NCBI RefSeq assembly: GCF_963678635.1
Contig: NC_087067.1
Span: 16,065,639-16,129,638, forward strand
DNA length: 64,000 nt
Reading direction: 5' to 3'
Source of the DNA: Symsagittifera roscoffensis
Taxonomy: Eukaryota; Xenacoelomorpha; Acoela; Convolutidae
Position 1 is the first letter of the stretch; each line of letters starts with the position of its first letter. The notes beneath the pieces are model-generated. The model searched no databases. It worked only from the letters and a program-made list of their open reading frames with translations, and was not told the origin of the DNA. This document shows, piece after piece, positions 10,787 through 22,189 of the stretch. Made by a program: the position numbers and the translations under genes.

Positions 10787-11086
10787 CTATCTCAGTATGC
10801 TACTTCCATCCAGCCGCTCGGTGAATGTCCCAATCTGCACATCCATTTCTGCCTGGACCAAAACAACAACGTCACTAACCTGATCGTCCCAGCATTCGTG
10901 AATTTTCCCATTGAACACCTGAAGCTGAGGGGAAGATTCTAGGATCATGGAAGCATATACATTCATCATGTGGACTGCAGTAGTCTCTTCCAGCTCCATC
11001 CGAGCTAGGAGGTTGTCCACGAACCCATCAATCAAGTGCAGCTTCGGTTTAAGCTCGGTTGGCACTTCAGCCGCTTCTAGCATCAT
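10787..11086 (-). pseudogene. R-element frame 3: retropepsin-like domain
   Basis: A 99-codon frame. From LHLIDGFVDNLLARMEL it runs into LQVFNGKIHECWDDQV and DVVVLVQAEMDVQIG. It shares with frame 4 the run LQ-x-FNG-x-I-x2-C ... DVVVL ... VQI-x-LG, so the two are repeats of one domain. The general layout (strand, helix, flap, VxxG strand) is that of a retropepsin. Confidence 0.5.
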
Positions 11087-11423
11087 TCTGCTGCCCGATG
11101 AATCGTCATTCGTCTCGATTGAGTCGCCGTCCTTAAATCGGGTTCGACCGGCGTGGTCCGTTTGCTATCCATACCCGTACTCGGCTTCTTCAATTCTTCC
11201 GCATTCCACATCGATACCTTCTTTTTCGTCCCAACCATTTCTTCGTCCAGCATGATCGTTGATGTCTTTGGTAGTTTCTAAAAAACTACTGGCGTCGGCT
11301 CCATTAGGTTGCTCTCGTGACACAGCGTATTTTTTTTGTGGCTTACGAATAGTTTGTGACACTCCGCGAGTCCCTGAGCACTCAGGACTACATCTGAATC
11401 GAGAACTCGGTTACTGACAACAA

Positions 11424-11615
11424 TCAACATGAAGGTTCCCTCAAAGCTACCGAATCCAATTCTTGTTCTGATGTATCCGAGGGCCTCGACCTTTCGTTCT
11501 TTTCCATTGAATCTCCGGACAGCGTCTTTGCACCGAGAGATTCAAGCAAACCTTCAGATATCAAGTTGCAATCTGTCTTTTTGTCAATCTCAATGTCCAC
11601 TATTTCGTCACACAC
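11424..11615 (-). pseudogene. R-element frame 2: start of another retropepsin-like domain
   Basis: A 63-codon frame opening with VDIEIDKKTDCNLIS followed by EGLLESLGAK. This is the layout of the first strand and flap-side helix of a gypsy-type retropepsin. The rest of the frame is acidic and Ser-rich. It lies directly downstream of frame 1 on the same strand. Confidence 0.45.
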
Positions 11616-11639
11616 ACTGCCCCAAACGAAAGTTCGTCC

Positions 11640-12290
11640 CTAGTTAGCCAATTCCGATCTGGGAGCAAAATGTTCTTCTCCAACTTCTCCTGTCAGCACT
11701 CTGGGATAGTCGGAGGGAGCCATAATCTGCCTCATTCTGCTTTCACCCAAGGGAGTGCCAATCTCTTCCAGCAATGGCACTGAACTATCGCCTGCATGAA
11801 TACAGCGCCGCTGATAGTCAACCCTGATTTCTGACATTCTTTTCAGCGTGCTGAGACTGATCAACAAGGGTCTGATCAAGTTCTCCACAACGATAACTGC
11901 TATTTTCTCGGTTATTGATCCTATCTCCAACTTCATGGTTGTCCAGCCATGAATGACAGCACCGTCATGCCTTGGACCGCAGTAGTTCCTCTGTTCCTTC
12001 CTCGGATGCATCATTCTAAAATCGACGTAGTTGATCCAATTCGAATAACCCACGCTTCCTAAGTTGGTTCTCAACAAAAACAGATCGTCTATTCTCGCTT
12101 TGAATAACACTTCGCTCGCATCTTGATTGTCTCGGTCCATTTTCTTTTTCGTTGTTCGGTCTATTCGTCCAACACTCGTTGTTGCCGAATCCAAAGATCG
12201 ACACGCTTGATAAGAAAACTCACCCAGGAGCGCCAATGTAGATTCTTTTCCGGGGAGGCGTCTAGATAAGCAGGTTTTCACTATACTCAA
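11640..12290 (-). pseudogene. R-element frame 1: retropepsin-like domain
   Basis: A 216-codon frame and the first coding block after the 5' terminal repeat. An internal ATG at about residue 51 lies inside the element proper and may be the real start. From about residue 62 the pattern fits a gypsy-type retropepsin: a beta-rich stretch with VIHGWTTMKLEIGS, then VVENLIRPLLISLSTLKRM, and finally IRVDYQRR ahead of VPLLEE. In such proteases the last part follows the hydrophobic-hydrophobic-Gly core. Retropepsins cut element polyproteins. Function cannot be assumed for this fossil copy. Confidence 0.55.
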
Positions 12291-14522
12291 CTGCCGCAGA
12301 GTTTCTCCCCTTTATACCGTGTAATGGCGGGGGACACTAAGACACGATATGATCCACAATCCCGAAAGGGTTATGTTGGTGGTCAGACTAAATCGGCCGA
12401 TCAAAGGATTACGCAACTTCCCCCTTAATTTAGGCTCATTTCGGCTCTCCTCTTGCAGTTCTAGCTTGTTCAGCAAATCGTGGGCACAATGAGTAAATTC
12501 TAAATCGTAAAGGAAATAAAACAATTTACAGTGCCCTTAATGAGCTAACTACTATTTAGCAACTTCTATATTGAAGCCCGCGTCCCGTTCCGTTCAATCA
12601 CTCGTCAATTTTCGGTTGAATCGATTCAAAACTCGCCTACTCTAGCAGAGCAGCGACACAACTAGTTCAACCCGGTACTAAACTCGGGTTCTAGCGCAAC
12701 TTGCTTGCACAACTGTCTCAACCCGGTACTAAAATCGGGTTCCAGCGCACCTCGCTCACTAGCAATAATTGTTCTCTTCTCTGATTGAGAACCAACTACC
12801 CTTAGTAGTAGCTAACATTGTTCTCTAAGTAACTGAGAACCCACTACTCTCTCTAGTAGTTATCACTGTTCTCTAAGTAACTGAGAACCCACTACTCTCT
12901 CTAGTAGTTATCACTGTTCTGCAGTTCGGTGGTTGTACCTTAATCGCGTATCGTTATCTTTATTTTCTTTCGGTTCGGTCAGAGGCGTACCGGTCTCAAT
13001 CCCTACTAACATTCACTTAACTAGCTGCCAATCAGGACTTATCAGCTGAATCAACTATTAGGTCAACTTTAATTAAACATCGGGGTGGCACTTAGTTAAT
13101 CAGGAAATACTGAGCAAACATTGGGTTCAACTACAAAATCAGCTCCCAATCGTATTTGACAATTGACACCTTGCATGACTTTATTTTAGTTCTTCCTAAC
13201 TTTTTCCCTTTCCTCTGAATTGGTTAGTTCTCGCACAACCGGGAATTTAACTTCCGTGATACTTGAAAATTTCCCATTTTTGGTCATTTTTAATTTTATT
13301 CCCCTAAGTCCAAGGGCTGGGTAATTCCCTTCCCCGTGTCCGTTTTGATCTGGAGTGGAGTGGATTAAGCTGACCCAAATGTTTTCTAATTACAGAAAAT
13401 CACTTTCGCTCGCGTACAAAAGTCAAAACTAAAAAATCTCAATTTAGGGGCCTCCCCTTACCTCCCCAGGTGGGTAGGTACCCCTTACGGGTCCTTACAA
13501 TGCTAATTTATCGCTTTTCAGGGGGTTCCGGGGTCTTGCGGTCAAAAATGCCAAATGAGCTCTTAGAGGTCATCCGAGGTCAATCAAGTCAAACGCGTCC
13601 AAATGCCTTATTTTCGATGGAAAATCATTCCCACTAAGTTTCCTTCATATTGGACCATCCCTTCCCATATTTTCGAAAAATTCGGGTCAATTAACGATTT
13701 TCCCTAAATTTTCCATTTTCACCCCATAGGAAAATCCGGAGAGGATTGGGTCACTGAGGGTCCTCCTTCTGGATTGCCCCCCCCCCCCTTCACAGTGGTG
13801 CATTAAAATCACAAGTCAATTTTCACTATCAGGTGTAAAGCGCCTCATTCAATTTTCAAGTGCTAATAGCTTCCGACGTAGCCACCGGATTGGGTCCAAA
13901 CATTAATACATTATAGGTCTTCCCCCAACCTACCATCCCCCCAAGTTTCAGCCTCCTAGCATTATCAGGGTCGAGAAATAACAAAAAGTGGGGTTTGTTT
14001 ACATAGGGCGTAAAACCGGAAGTAATAATCGGAAGCGTTCAAAATCCCGGTGGTGAACTTCTCTCGCCAAGGCTACAACATATTGCAATATGAAGTCGTT
14101 CTGACCATTAGTTACCGGTTTACAAAAAGTGCTAATTGCATTTTCGGAAAACATTATCACTCGCCCCCCAGGGGTCCCAGGGGTCTGGAAATTTGCATGC
14201 CCAGCTAAAATCATCTCTATTAGTCACCCACCAATTTTCATAAGGATCGGACCAGTGGTTCTAAATCCGGGGTGGGGGTTTCAAGATTTTGCGCGCTTTT
14301 CCAATTCTTCGCCCTAGAGGTCAAATTCAAGGTGCAAAGTCCGATTACGATTGTTTGCTCTTAAACTAAGCTTATCTATCACTGAATTTCATTGCTACAA
14401 GATTATACAGTCGGTCTACGTTAAAATCAAACTTCGAAATTTTCAACCATTTTCATCATGAATTACCAATCCTACGCTCAGGTTACTATAGCATGTAATA
14501 CAGTAGAATCACCAATTCTACA
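12208..14522 (-). repeat. R-element right terminal repeat (5' LTR in its own orientation)
   Basis: Direct partner of 5277-7751, slightly shorter. In the element's orientation it runs from TGTAGAATTGG at 14522 to GAATCTACA near 12236. It is followed by TGGCGCTCCTGGGTGAG, a plausible primer-binding site, and then by the first coding frame of the interior. Confidence 0.8.
12668..12925. repeat. second copy of the hairpin chain
   Basis: Same tandem units and stems as 5731-5998, in the right terminal repeat of the R-element. Confidence 0.75.
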
Positions 14523-14658
14523 CATTGAGTTCGAAAATTGATATGAAATCTGATAGTTTTGACCAATGCTATCTCCCATATTCTTGTTAAAAGAGTTAAA
14601 AAGCTAGCGTTTTTTTTTTATTTCAAGATCTTTGAAATCATTTTTTTCGAAAAGACTA
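14523..14658 (+). repeat. right flanking repeat of the R-element
   Basis: Direct partner of 5140-5276. It starts at the base after the terminal repeat end (tctaca, 14522) and runs on into the uninterrupted duplication copy A. Confidence 0.85.
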
Positions 14659-16010
14659 CAATTTATAAGTAATTTAACTGATGAACTCTTACTGCAATTC
14701 AGAGAAAATGACATCGCACTTTTTGTTCTGAAATGTTACGTCGGTAAATCTAGGACCAGAGACTTTACAGAACTTGAATACAAAAGCTTTCGATTCGGCG
14801 CTACCAATTCGCTGTGCATTGTATTTTGAGTATTACGACATTGCCCCATTAATTTTAAAGTAGAATCTATCAATTGTTACGAGCTAATTGAGAAAAAAAA
14901 AAACATTACCGTGATTGAACATTTTCGCATTTTCTGGTAAATCATCATGACTAACTAAAGCTCCAAAACTACCAATCTGTCGTATTTTTCAAGAGTTCAT
15001 TTTATCAAAAAAAGTTTTAGGGCAGAACGTTTTTGAAGAACGTTGAACCAATCATTGTTATTGAAGGTTTAAAAAAACACCAATAATGAAAAAACTTTTT
15101 TTTACTGCTCTGGAAACCCACCAAAGACTGCCAGCTTAATCGCGACATAGCAGCCACTCAATGTAATTTTCTTCAATTTTGGGATTCAATTTCGGATCCT
15201 CTAAGCATGCTGCAGCTCTAATTTTTTAACGATCAAAAAACATCAAACAACTCAAAGAGATGTGTCTATATTTTAAAATGAACTGACATGTTCGAACATC
15301 CTGCCTGCTTGAGATGGACAAACAAGATCCAAAACTGTACTACCTCCAGATTGAAAGCTCCAAGGTATGAACAGAAATGGTTTTCACGGACTCATCAGAG
15401 GAGCGTATCTACAAATCTTAAAAAATCATGTCTGTGACATTCTTTAGGGTAAAAGCCGGCGTAGCCCCACGAAATCACCACTTTTAACCACAAGAAATCA
15501 CAAAAACTCGAAATACATGCGGTAGTTTTGCGCCCTTAAAATAATGTGAAGCCAATTTTAAGATATCAATCTGTGATGTTTTGATCAGATCGTACGACTG
15601 TTATACAATGGCTGGAAAAAAAACTGCCCAACAAGTGAGATGATTTTTCAACAAAATTGTTCAAGATTTCATAATAATAATTATTATTAATGTGGTTGCT
15701 GCGACGAACAAATAAAATATTACCCTCGCTGTTAAACTGACCGGACCAAGTTAACATTCTCCGCCCTAAACACGTTTAGGGCGGAGGATGTTGACTTGTT
15801 TTTTAAATTGGGAATTTTCAGCCAATCAGAATCGAGCATTTTACATGCAGCGCTTAGCATTTTAATTTAATTTGAGCACTGGGGTGGAGGATCTTAGGGG
15901 GGGATGTTAACTTGATCCAACTGACCTTCAATTCTCGGTCATGTATTCTTCAAAAGGCTAAATAATAGAGCTAGAGCGAAAAGCCAAAAAACTAATAAAT
16001 CACAGAGCTG
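14659..16010. other. flank of retroelement copy A, shared with copy B
   Basis: Matches about 23470-24822 in copy B. It carries the small MITE at 15743-15918 and a 65-codon plus frame (14632-14829) of unknown meaning. It lies outside the LTR, so it is probably the original chromosomal flank carried along in the tandem duplication. Confidence 0.6.
15743..15918. mobile_element. MITE-1, copy A (176 bp, 8-bp target duplication)
   Basis: Inverted ends read GGACCAAGTTAACATTC on the left and GATGTTAACTTGATCC on the right. AACTGACC flanks both sides (15735-15742 and 15919-15926). The interior holds a near-perfect palindrome, CCGCCCTAAAC facing GTTTAGGGCGG (about 15761-15784), next to the left end. 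Eight-base duplications suit hAT-like or related transposases, and there is no coding capacity. Confidence 0.8.
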
Positions 16011-16326
16011 TGGAACCTGATCCAAACTGTATATTATTATTGATTATAAATTAGTTATCTTATCCCTATAAAATGTTGAAGACTAACCAATCATACTCCA
16101 TCTAACTAACAACCCACTTTTTGTAAGTGCTGAAACTACTTTTAGTTTCAGCACAAGAGCATTCTAAATTTAACTTACAGCTTAGTTACTTTTTCCAAGA
16201 GACCAACTCGTAACAAACCCGTATACTCTAGATCTATTGAGACCAAGATTAAGAGTAGATTAAGATAAGAGTAAGATTAAGATCGGTATTGGACTAAGAA
16301 GTTGCAAGAATCTATCCGGCCGAAAA
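16011..16326 (+). repeat. 5' LTR of copy A
   Basis: Matches 24823-25211 and 47618-47994 from TGGAACC onward. It holds the LTR hairpin GTGCTGAAACT/AGTTTCAGCAC at 16127-16154. Confidence 0.75.
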
Positions 16327-17975
16327 TAAGAAAGCTAATAATTGTTACACGATAATAATTTAATTGAAATGTCTCTACGACTCAATAGATCAGAGCCATT
16401 ATTTCGAACAATACGAGAACTCCCCGGTATTGGAAGAAGACCTCGGACAAGAGACGATATACGACTACAACGGAACCTACCCATAAGTTTCATGGTCCTA
16501 CGACAAAAGCCAACACAAACTTTTATATTTACAGTTTTATTAGCAATGAATTTAGAATTTCAATTGCAGACATAGTATCATTGAAGAAAAATCTTCACCA
16601 ATAACTATGGGCGCTACACTTATCATTGTACAATAACGATTGATAAAAAGATCTCTAATCGTTCCTTTAAAACTGCAGTAAAATTGAAAAGATATCTAAA
16701 AAGAATGTTTTTTGAAAATAAAAAACAAAAATTAGCTAGTAAATACACAAATTGTTAGTAATAATACAAATCATTTTTTCATCTCAGCTTAATCACCTAA
16801 ACATAACAAGCGAATCATAAAACCACTAATATCATTAAAAACTAAACCTTTCTACCAATTAAACTAAACTTTAAATTACTTTAAAAAGGCCTATTCTAAC
16901 TTTTACTTTCACATAAATTAAACCTTTCAAACTAAATAGATCATCAAGGCTTTCCTTGGATCTCCATTTCATTTTATAATAAATAATGTTATATCAATAA
17001 TTTATGTCTTGATCATCAAGGCTTATCCTTGGATCAAATAGAACAATTTTATTCTCCCCCACACAGTTAGCATAGTGTCTAACGACCTAAAACGTCGATT
17101 CACTAACCAACCGATGGTTAGTGTTATTTTCAATAACACTAACCATTCTAATTAGGATAAACAGTGAAGAACTTCGGTTATTCATCCTTCACTTGATCCC
17201 CCCTCTTACCTCACCCAAGATATTACTTAAACTTAGTAAGTTTAAAATAGTATCTAACAAACTAATTGTGTTCTAATTATACCTGAACTTTGTGGATCGA
17301 TTTACTATTCTCCAACCCTTGAACACAATCATTACCCTAGGTAAGATTAAGGGAGTTAACACCTTAACTTAGACTAGCCACGAGAAAGTAGCAATCTTTC
17401 TTAGGAACCGATATATGCTTTTCTTTCCCACCCTAAAAAAAACATAAGTTAGGCTAACCCGAAAAAATTGTAGGGACTAATAGTTTAAGCACTTTAAAAA
17501 TCACTAATCCAAATATTGCATCCGTCATCCTAAACCCTATGTCACTAGACAATTTAGGAAATAAACAGACAATCATATTAGACAACTGTGAAATAAACAA
17601 CGAGAAATATGATCTCGTAATCACTCCACACAGACAACAGGATAGATAAGAACCAAACGACACACAATCAAACGAAAAATTTTAAGCAAACAAAAACAAT
17701 TTACACGAAAAAGTTTTTCAAAACAAGGAAACGCATTCTCCGAATCAGAAACAAGTCTTTACAAGAACTTTATAGATTAAAAGACTCAATAAATAAGAAC
17801 TACCCACTTAATGATACATTATACTTTTCTGACTCAGAAACCACATCACATTCATCAATACTGGGAAAACGAAGAATAAAAAACACATACAAGAATAAAC
17901 CAGTACGACTATACAATTGGAATCAACCAATAAAGCACATAGAAAGTTACAAATTGACAGTCATAAAGCACAAAA
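16327..17975 (+). other. leader between LTR and gag, copy A
   Basis: Holds a short frame (16342-16575) that is paralogous to 25261-25539, twice-repeated aaggctt..ccttggatc words (about 16940-17035) and the strong stem-loop at 17114-17146. No structural gene was seen. The copy B counterpart is 25540-26879. Confidence 0.5.
17114..17146 (+). promoter_or_regulatory. perfect 15-bp stem-loop in the leader, copy A
   Basis: ATGGTTAGTGTTATT, loop TTC, then the exact complement. It lies between the LTR and gag, in a ~1.3-kb leader with no long frame. The same hairpin is at 26080-26112 in copy B. A role in packaging, translation or dimerisation is possible, but only its structure is visible. Confidence 0.6.
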
Positions 17976-20900
17976 ATGAGTACAAATGAAGAAAGTGAAG
18001 ATGAAAAATCCATTCTCTCATTAATAATCTTTTCCCTCACTGAAGATAGAGGACAAACAAAATTTTGTCAAAATTTAATAAATTCATTTGAAAAAGGAAT
18101 TAGCCCATGCGCAGCAGAATTTCCAGAAGTAAAAATCAAAAGACAAATTGTCGACCACTACCTCAGAGGAATATTTACACTAACACAACAGTACGGAATC
18201 TATGCCATAGAAATACAGAGCTTAAGTAAATTTCATGGTAGGTATCTACTTCAAACAGACGACGTAGACATAGAATTTTCAAAAATATTCACAAAATATA
18301 TTTAAAATATACAACACCAAAATTCACTAAGAGCAAATTCGATATTTGCTAATGAAGTATTTCGATTGATTTATACCTACTTATCTATATTAGAAAAACC
18401 AAATCCCAAGGAACTTCACCAGTTCAAAAATCAAAACATGCAACTGTAAGACATGAAATCACAATATTTTCCGAATATTTTAATGCAATTCGTGAAAATT
18501 TAACCAGTAACGACGTTTCACAAAATGTTAAACATGAGTTACAAAAAATCTTTGCATGGTTTATCATAGATTATTTCACATATAATCTTGATTTAATCTC
18601 ACAAGCAAGAAAAACTTTCAGAACCCAAAATTCAACAGATGTTACAGCATTAGCAGAGGATTCAGATTATGTTTGGGACTCTGAATCGTCTCATACCTTA
18701 TTTATTAACATACCAACAGATATTTCAAGTCAAGCCTTTGGCACAATTTCTATACACAAAGATTATATTAAGGTATATCCACTCACAACTGATGCAACAC
18801 CTTTAAACTATAACTAATTTCCCCCCGATAGAACAGGAAATAATACTTTAAGTTCAACTGTCATACAACAAGAAAATCTAAAGGGAACTAGGAATCACAC
18901 AAAACAAGATATTCAAACATCATCACATCCCACAATTGAAGAAGTAGTTACCACAGTAGTAACAACAGAACAACAAAGTATCTCACCAATAAATCCAAAT
19001 CTTACAACTCCAAGACCAAAAATCCAATCTTACCACAAATAACAATACAATCTACTGTTAAACCCACCATTGAACCAAGATAACCACATGTGAGCTATCA
19101 ACCATTTCGACTAATGATGAAACAAAATCAAAAACAAAGAACATTCACACAAAATAACTTTGCAGAACATAATTATAATTATTCAAATAGACCACATACA
19201 TCTAAATCTTTTCGCCCAAACACTCAAAAAATCAATTATTTATCACAAAGACAAAATTTTTGACAACCAATAAGAACTTCAGTAAAGTCTCACGATTACC
19301 CACGCAATTCACAAGACCAAAGTGAAAATTATCCATTTTTTCAACAGAGTAAAAAAAATGAACAAAACCAAGGTAAACATAATGCACCTTATTATACACC
19401 TAATTATTTATCATTAGATGATGATCATTATCAACCAGATATTTTTGCACCATAGACACAAGAATACCGTGCAAAACCACCTCGACCAAATCAAGCTCCC
19501 AAAATACAAACTTTTACCCACAAAACTAAGCTAACACGCAAAATCACCAACCATTGCAAACGCAAAATCCAACCTATACACAATCATATCAACCAATACA
19601 AAGGTAAAACCTAGTAAACACAGATTATTATCAACCAACGCAAATGCAAAATGAAATCCCATTACCCTATTATTTACAACAACACGAAATCACAAAAAAT
19701 CAACTCACAAATTTTTCACAAAAGCCAAATGCCGTAGAATCACTACAGATGACTATGAATCCATACCTCATGGTTGGATCATCAAAACAATCAAACAAGC
19801 CATTGATGACATCCACTGGCACAGATCCTGAATATTCTGTAGAAGATTATTTATATGCAGTCACAGCAAATTTATTTTTAAACATAGGACCTGAACCCAT
19901 AAATACGCTACTTCACCAAAATTGGATACATAGACGGACAGCGTTAATACAAACCACATTTGATGGCGCAGCTGAAAAATGGTTTTCAGTTTGAACTATA
20001 GAAATAAAATCAGATTAGAAAAGATTCACACAAGAATTTTCAAAAAAGTTTGATTCAGAAAGAAACAAACAACATTAAAGAGTTTTATGCATTGAAATTC
20101 GTAGACTACCAAATGAAACGATCAAACAACTAGCAGTAAGGATCGAAACGCTAGTCTGAAAAGCATATTCACTAAATACTCATGATTATAAAAACACAAA
20201 AATGACAGAAATTTTAATGATGACTCTATCACCTCAATTACGGAAAATAGCAATTAAAAAAAGAGCATCACATCCTTCCTCAACTCGAAAACCAGATCTA
20301 GATTTTAGAAAACTAGTAGATAAACTAGAACAAGCAGAAATCACTATGAAACTAGAATAAACAGAAAATCTCAAATTACAGTGTGTTAATAATATTCAAA
20401 CAACACAACACAAAAAAATAATTTACATAATTCAGACACAGATTTATCCGAAAAAATCACTGAAGTCCTGAATATATATATGAGAAAAACCCAAAGTTGA
20501 AAAGTAAACCATCATTTAAAAAATGGTGTAACTATTGCCGAAGATACGGACACAGTTTTGCTGAATACAGACAAAAACAGCAAGACAATCAAAACAAACC
20601 ACAAAAGAACAAAGAACCAAATAAATCATTCTATCAATATATGAAAAAAGATCAAAATCTACCAAACAAAATCATTTATAGTAACAATAGCTCTGGAAAA
20701 ACACTACCAAAAAGCTCAAATCACTCACGAAACTAATCACGTTATAATTCTAACTACAGGGGTAGATCACCAGATAAAAGAAATTCACGAAATCCTTCAC
20801 AAAAACGATATAGTCGATCACAAATTACAAATAACCATTATCGAAAAAATTATTCACAATCAAACTCAAACAGACAGAATTACTTGTTTGATTCCAGTTC

Positions 20901-21117
20901 CCATTCAAAAACTAGGAACAGACACTATTCAAATGATAGATCAAGAAACTTGTCATACAATAGACACAGAAATTATTCCAACAATAGAAACAGAAGTTAT
21001 TCAAATAATCGAAATCAACAAAATAAAAATCAATCACGAAGTTACTCAAACAATAGATCAAATCACCAAAGATCAAATTATAACAATTATCAAAACAGAT
21101 CACGAGATAATTCATAA
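17976..21117 (+). pseudogene. gag region, copy A
   Basis: Begins with a 109-codon block (MSTNEESEDEKSILS). Later comes a capsid-like block at about 19644-19994, with VEDYLYAVTANLFL and a TTFDGAAEKWFS run typical of Ty3/gypsy capsids. A zinc-knuckle-like motif, WCNYCRRYGHSFAEY, follows near 20525, then a tail of repeated NNRNRSYS words (20884-21117), a basic Asn/Arg/Ser-rich RNA-binding type. The copy is broken in several places. Confidence 0.65.
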
Positions 21118-21599
21118 AATAGGAATTCAAACTATAACAATAGACAAAGAAACTACTCTCAATCAATTCATAGGAATAACACACGTTTTCCAGATTCTCA
21201 AAACAAATATAGAACTAATACACCAAAACATCAAAGACAAATAAATCAAATACAAACAACCGATGAAACAAATTCAGACGCCCCTGGTATTGATAACACA
21301 GAGACTACTAAGTTACAACTAAATCACATAAACTGTGAATCCACAGACAGTGACGGTGATATAGAAAACACACTTTTAGTCAACATGATAGAAGTTGAAA
21401 ATGCTTATGAATCCGTTACATACGAACAACCTTTTCATTCACAAAATTACAAAAAAAATTAGATTATCATACTAGACCTAGAAGTAAAATTATACCAATA
21501 GAACAAATAGTAAATGAAGTAACAACATCACAACAAACTGAAAAAGAACAAACACCATGTTCTAGTACAAATCACCTCTACCAGAATATATCAAAAGAA

Positions 21600-21925
21600 C
21601 CATCAAAAAAAAATTGGATAATTCCCTTTCTCTTAGAAAGTCCAAAAATTAAATATTTTCAACCACCAGACCATGAAATACATTTTTTAATAGACTCGGG
21701 AGCAGAATCAAATATCATCAATATTTCAACTTGGAATGAAATCAAAATCCTACACCCAAGACTAACACCCATAAAAACAACAATTAGACTAGCAACAGCA
21801 CAAGGCTCAACCCTATTAAAATATGGAAAAATTCAATATTTCCTTGTTCCCACTAAAACAATGGAACAAAATAAACTTCTCAATAAACCATTTAAACAAT
21901 TATTCCATATCACAGATATATAACA
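21600..21925 (+). pseudogene. retropepsin, copy A
   Basis: Carries HFLIDSGAESNII at about 21680-21718 with the aspartic protease signature DSGA, then LATAQGSTLLKYG. The position between nucleocapsid and reverse transcriptase is as expected for Ty3/gypsy pol. Confidence 0.7.
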
Positions 21926-22189
21926 CAATATTATTGGAATTCCATTCATCACAAAGTATATACCAACTATGAATATCTTAGATGGTAAAATGAAAATAAA
22001 AGATAAAAATACAAAAATGCAAAACACCGCTTTAACATTCTCCCAAAGAATGAACAAACAAACACCATTCTTTTCAAAATTTTACCCCATCTATAATAAA
22101 GAAAGAAAACATCTCAAACCAATTTCAGGTTAAATTTATGAATTTCCGATCAAACAAGTTCACAAGTACGACAAAAATTAAAATCGACA

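Larger units (their letters stand above)
5277..14522 (-). mobile_element. R-element: LTR-type element with long terminal repeats, broken
   Basis: Two direct repeats of ~2.45 and ~2.3 kb (about 5% different by eye) bracket a 4.5-kb interior whose long frames all run on the minus strand. On that strand each repeat begins TGTAGAATTGG and its inner core ends GAATCTACA, a short inverted terminus typical of LTRs. A TGGCGCTCC string that could be a tRNA primer site follows. The interior codes for at least four or five retropepsin-like domains. No reverse transcriptase, RNase H, integrase or envelope could be seen, so this looks like a non-autonomous LTR element. Its coding part is split into at least six frames. 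The base composition is visibly more GC-rich than the AT-rich DNA around it. It is younger than the host duplication it sits in, because copy B lacks it. Confidence 0.75.

Noticed and set aside
12240-12610. 70-codon minus frame 12312-12524 inside the right terminal repeat as a gene
   Set aside because: It lies wholly in repeat DNA and is not kept as a frame in the matching part of the left repeat.
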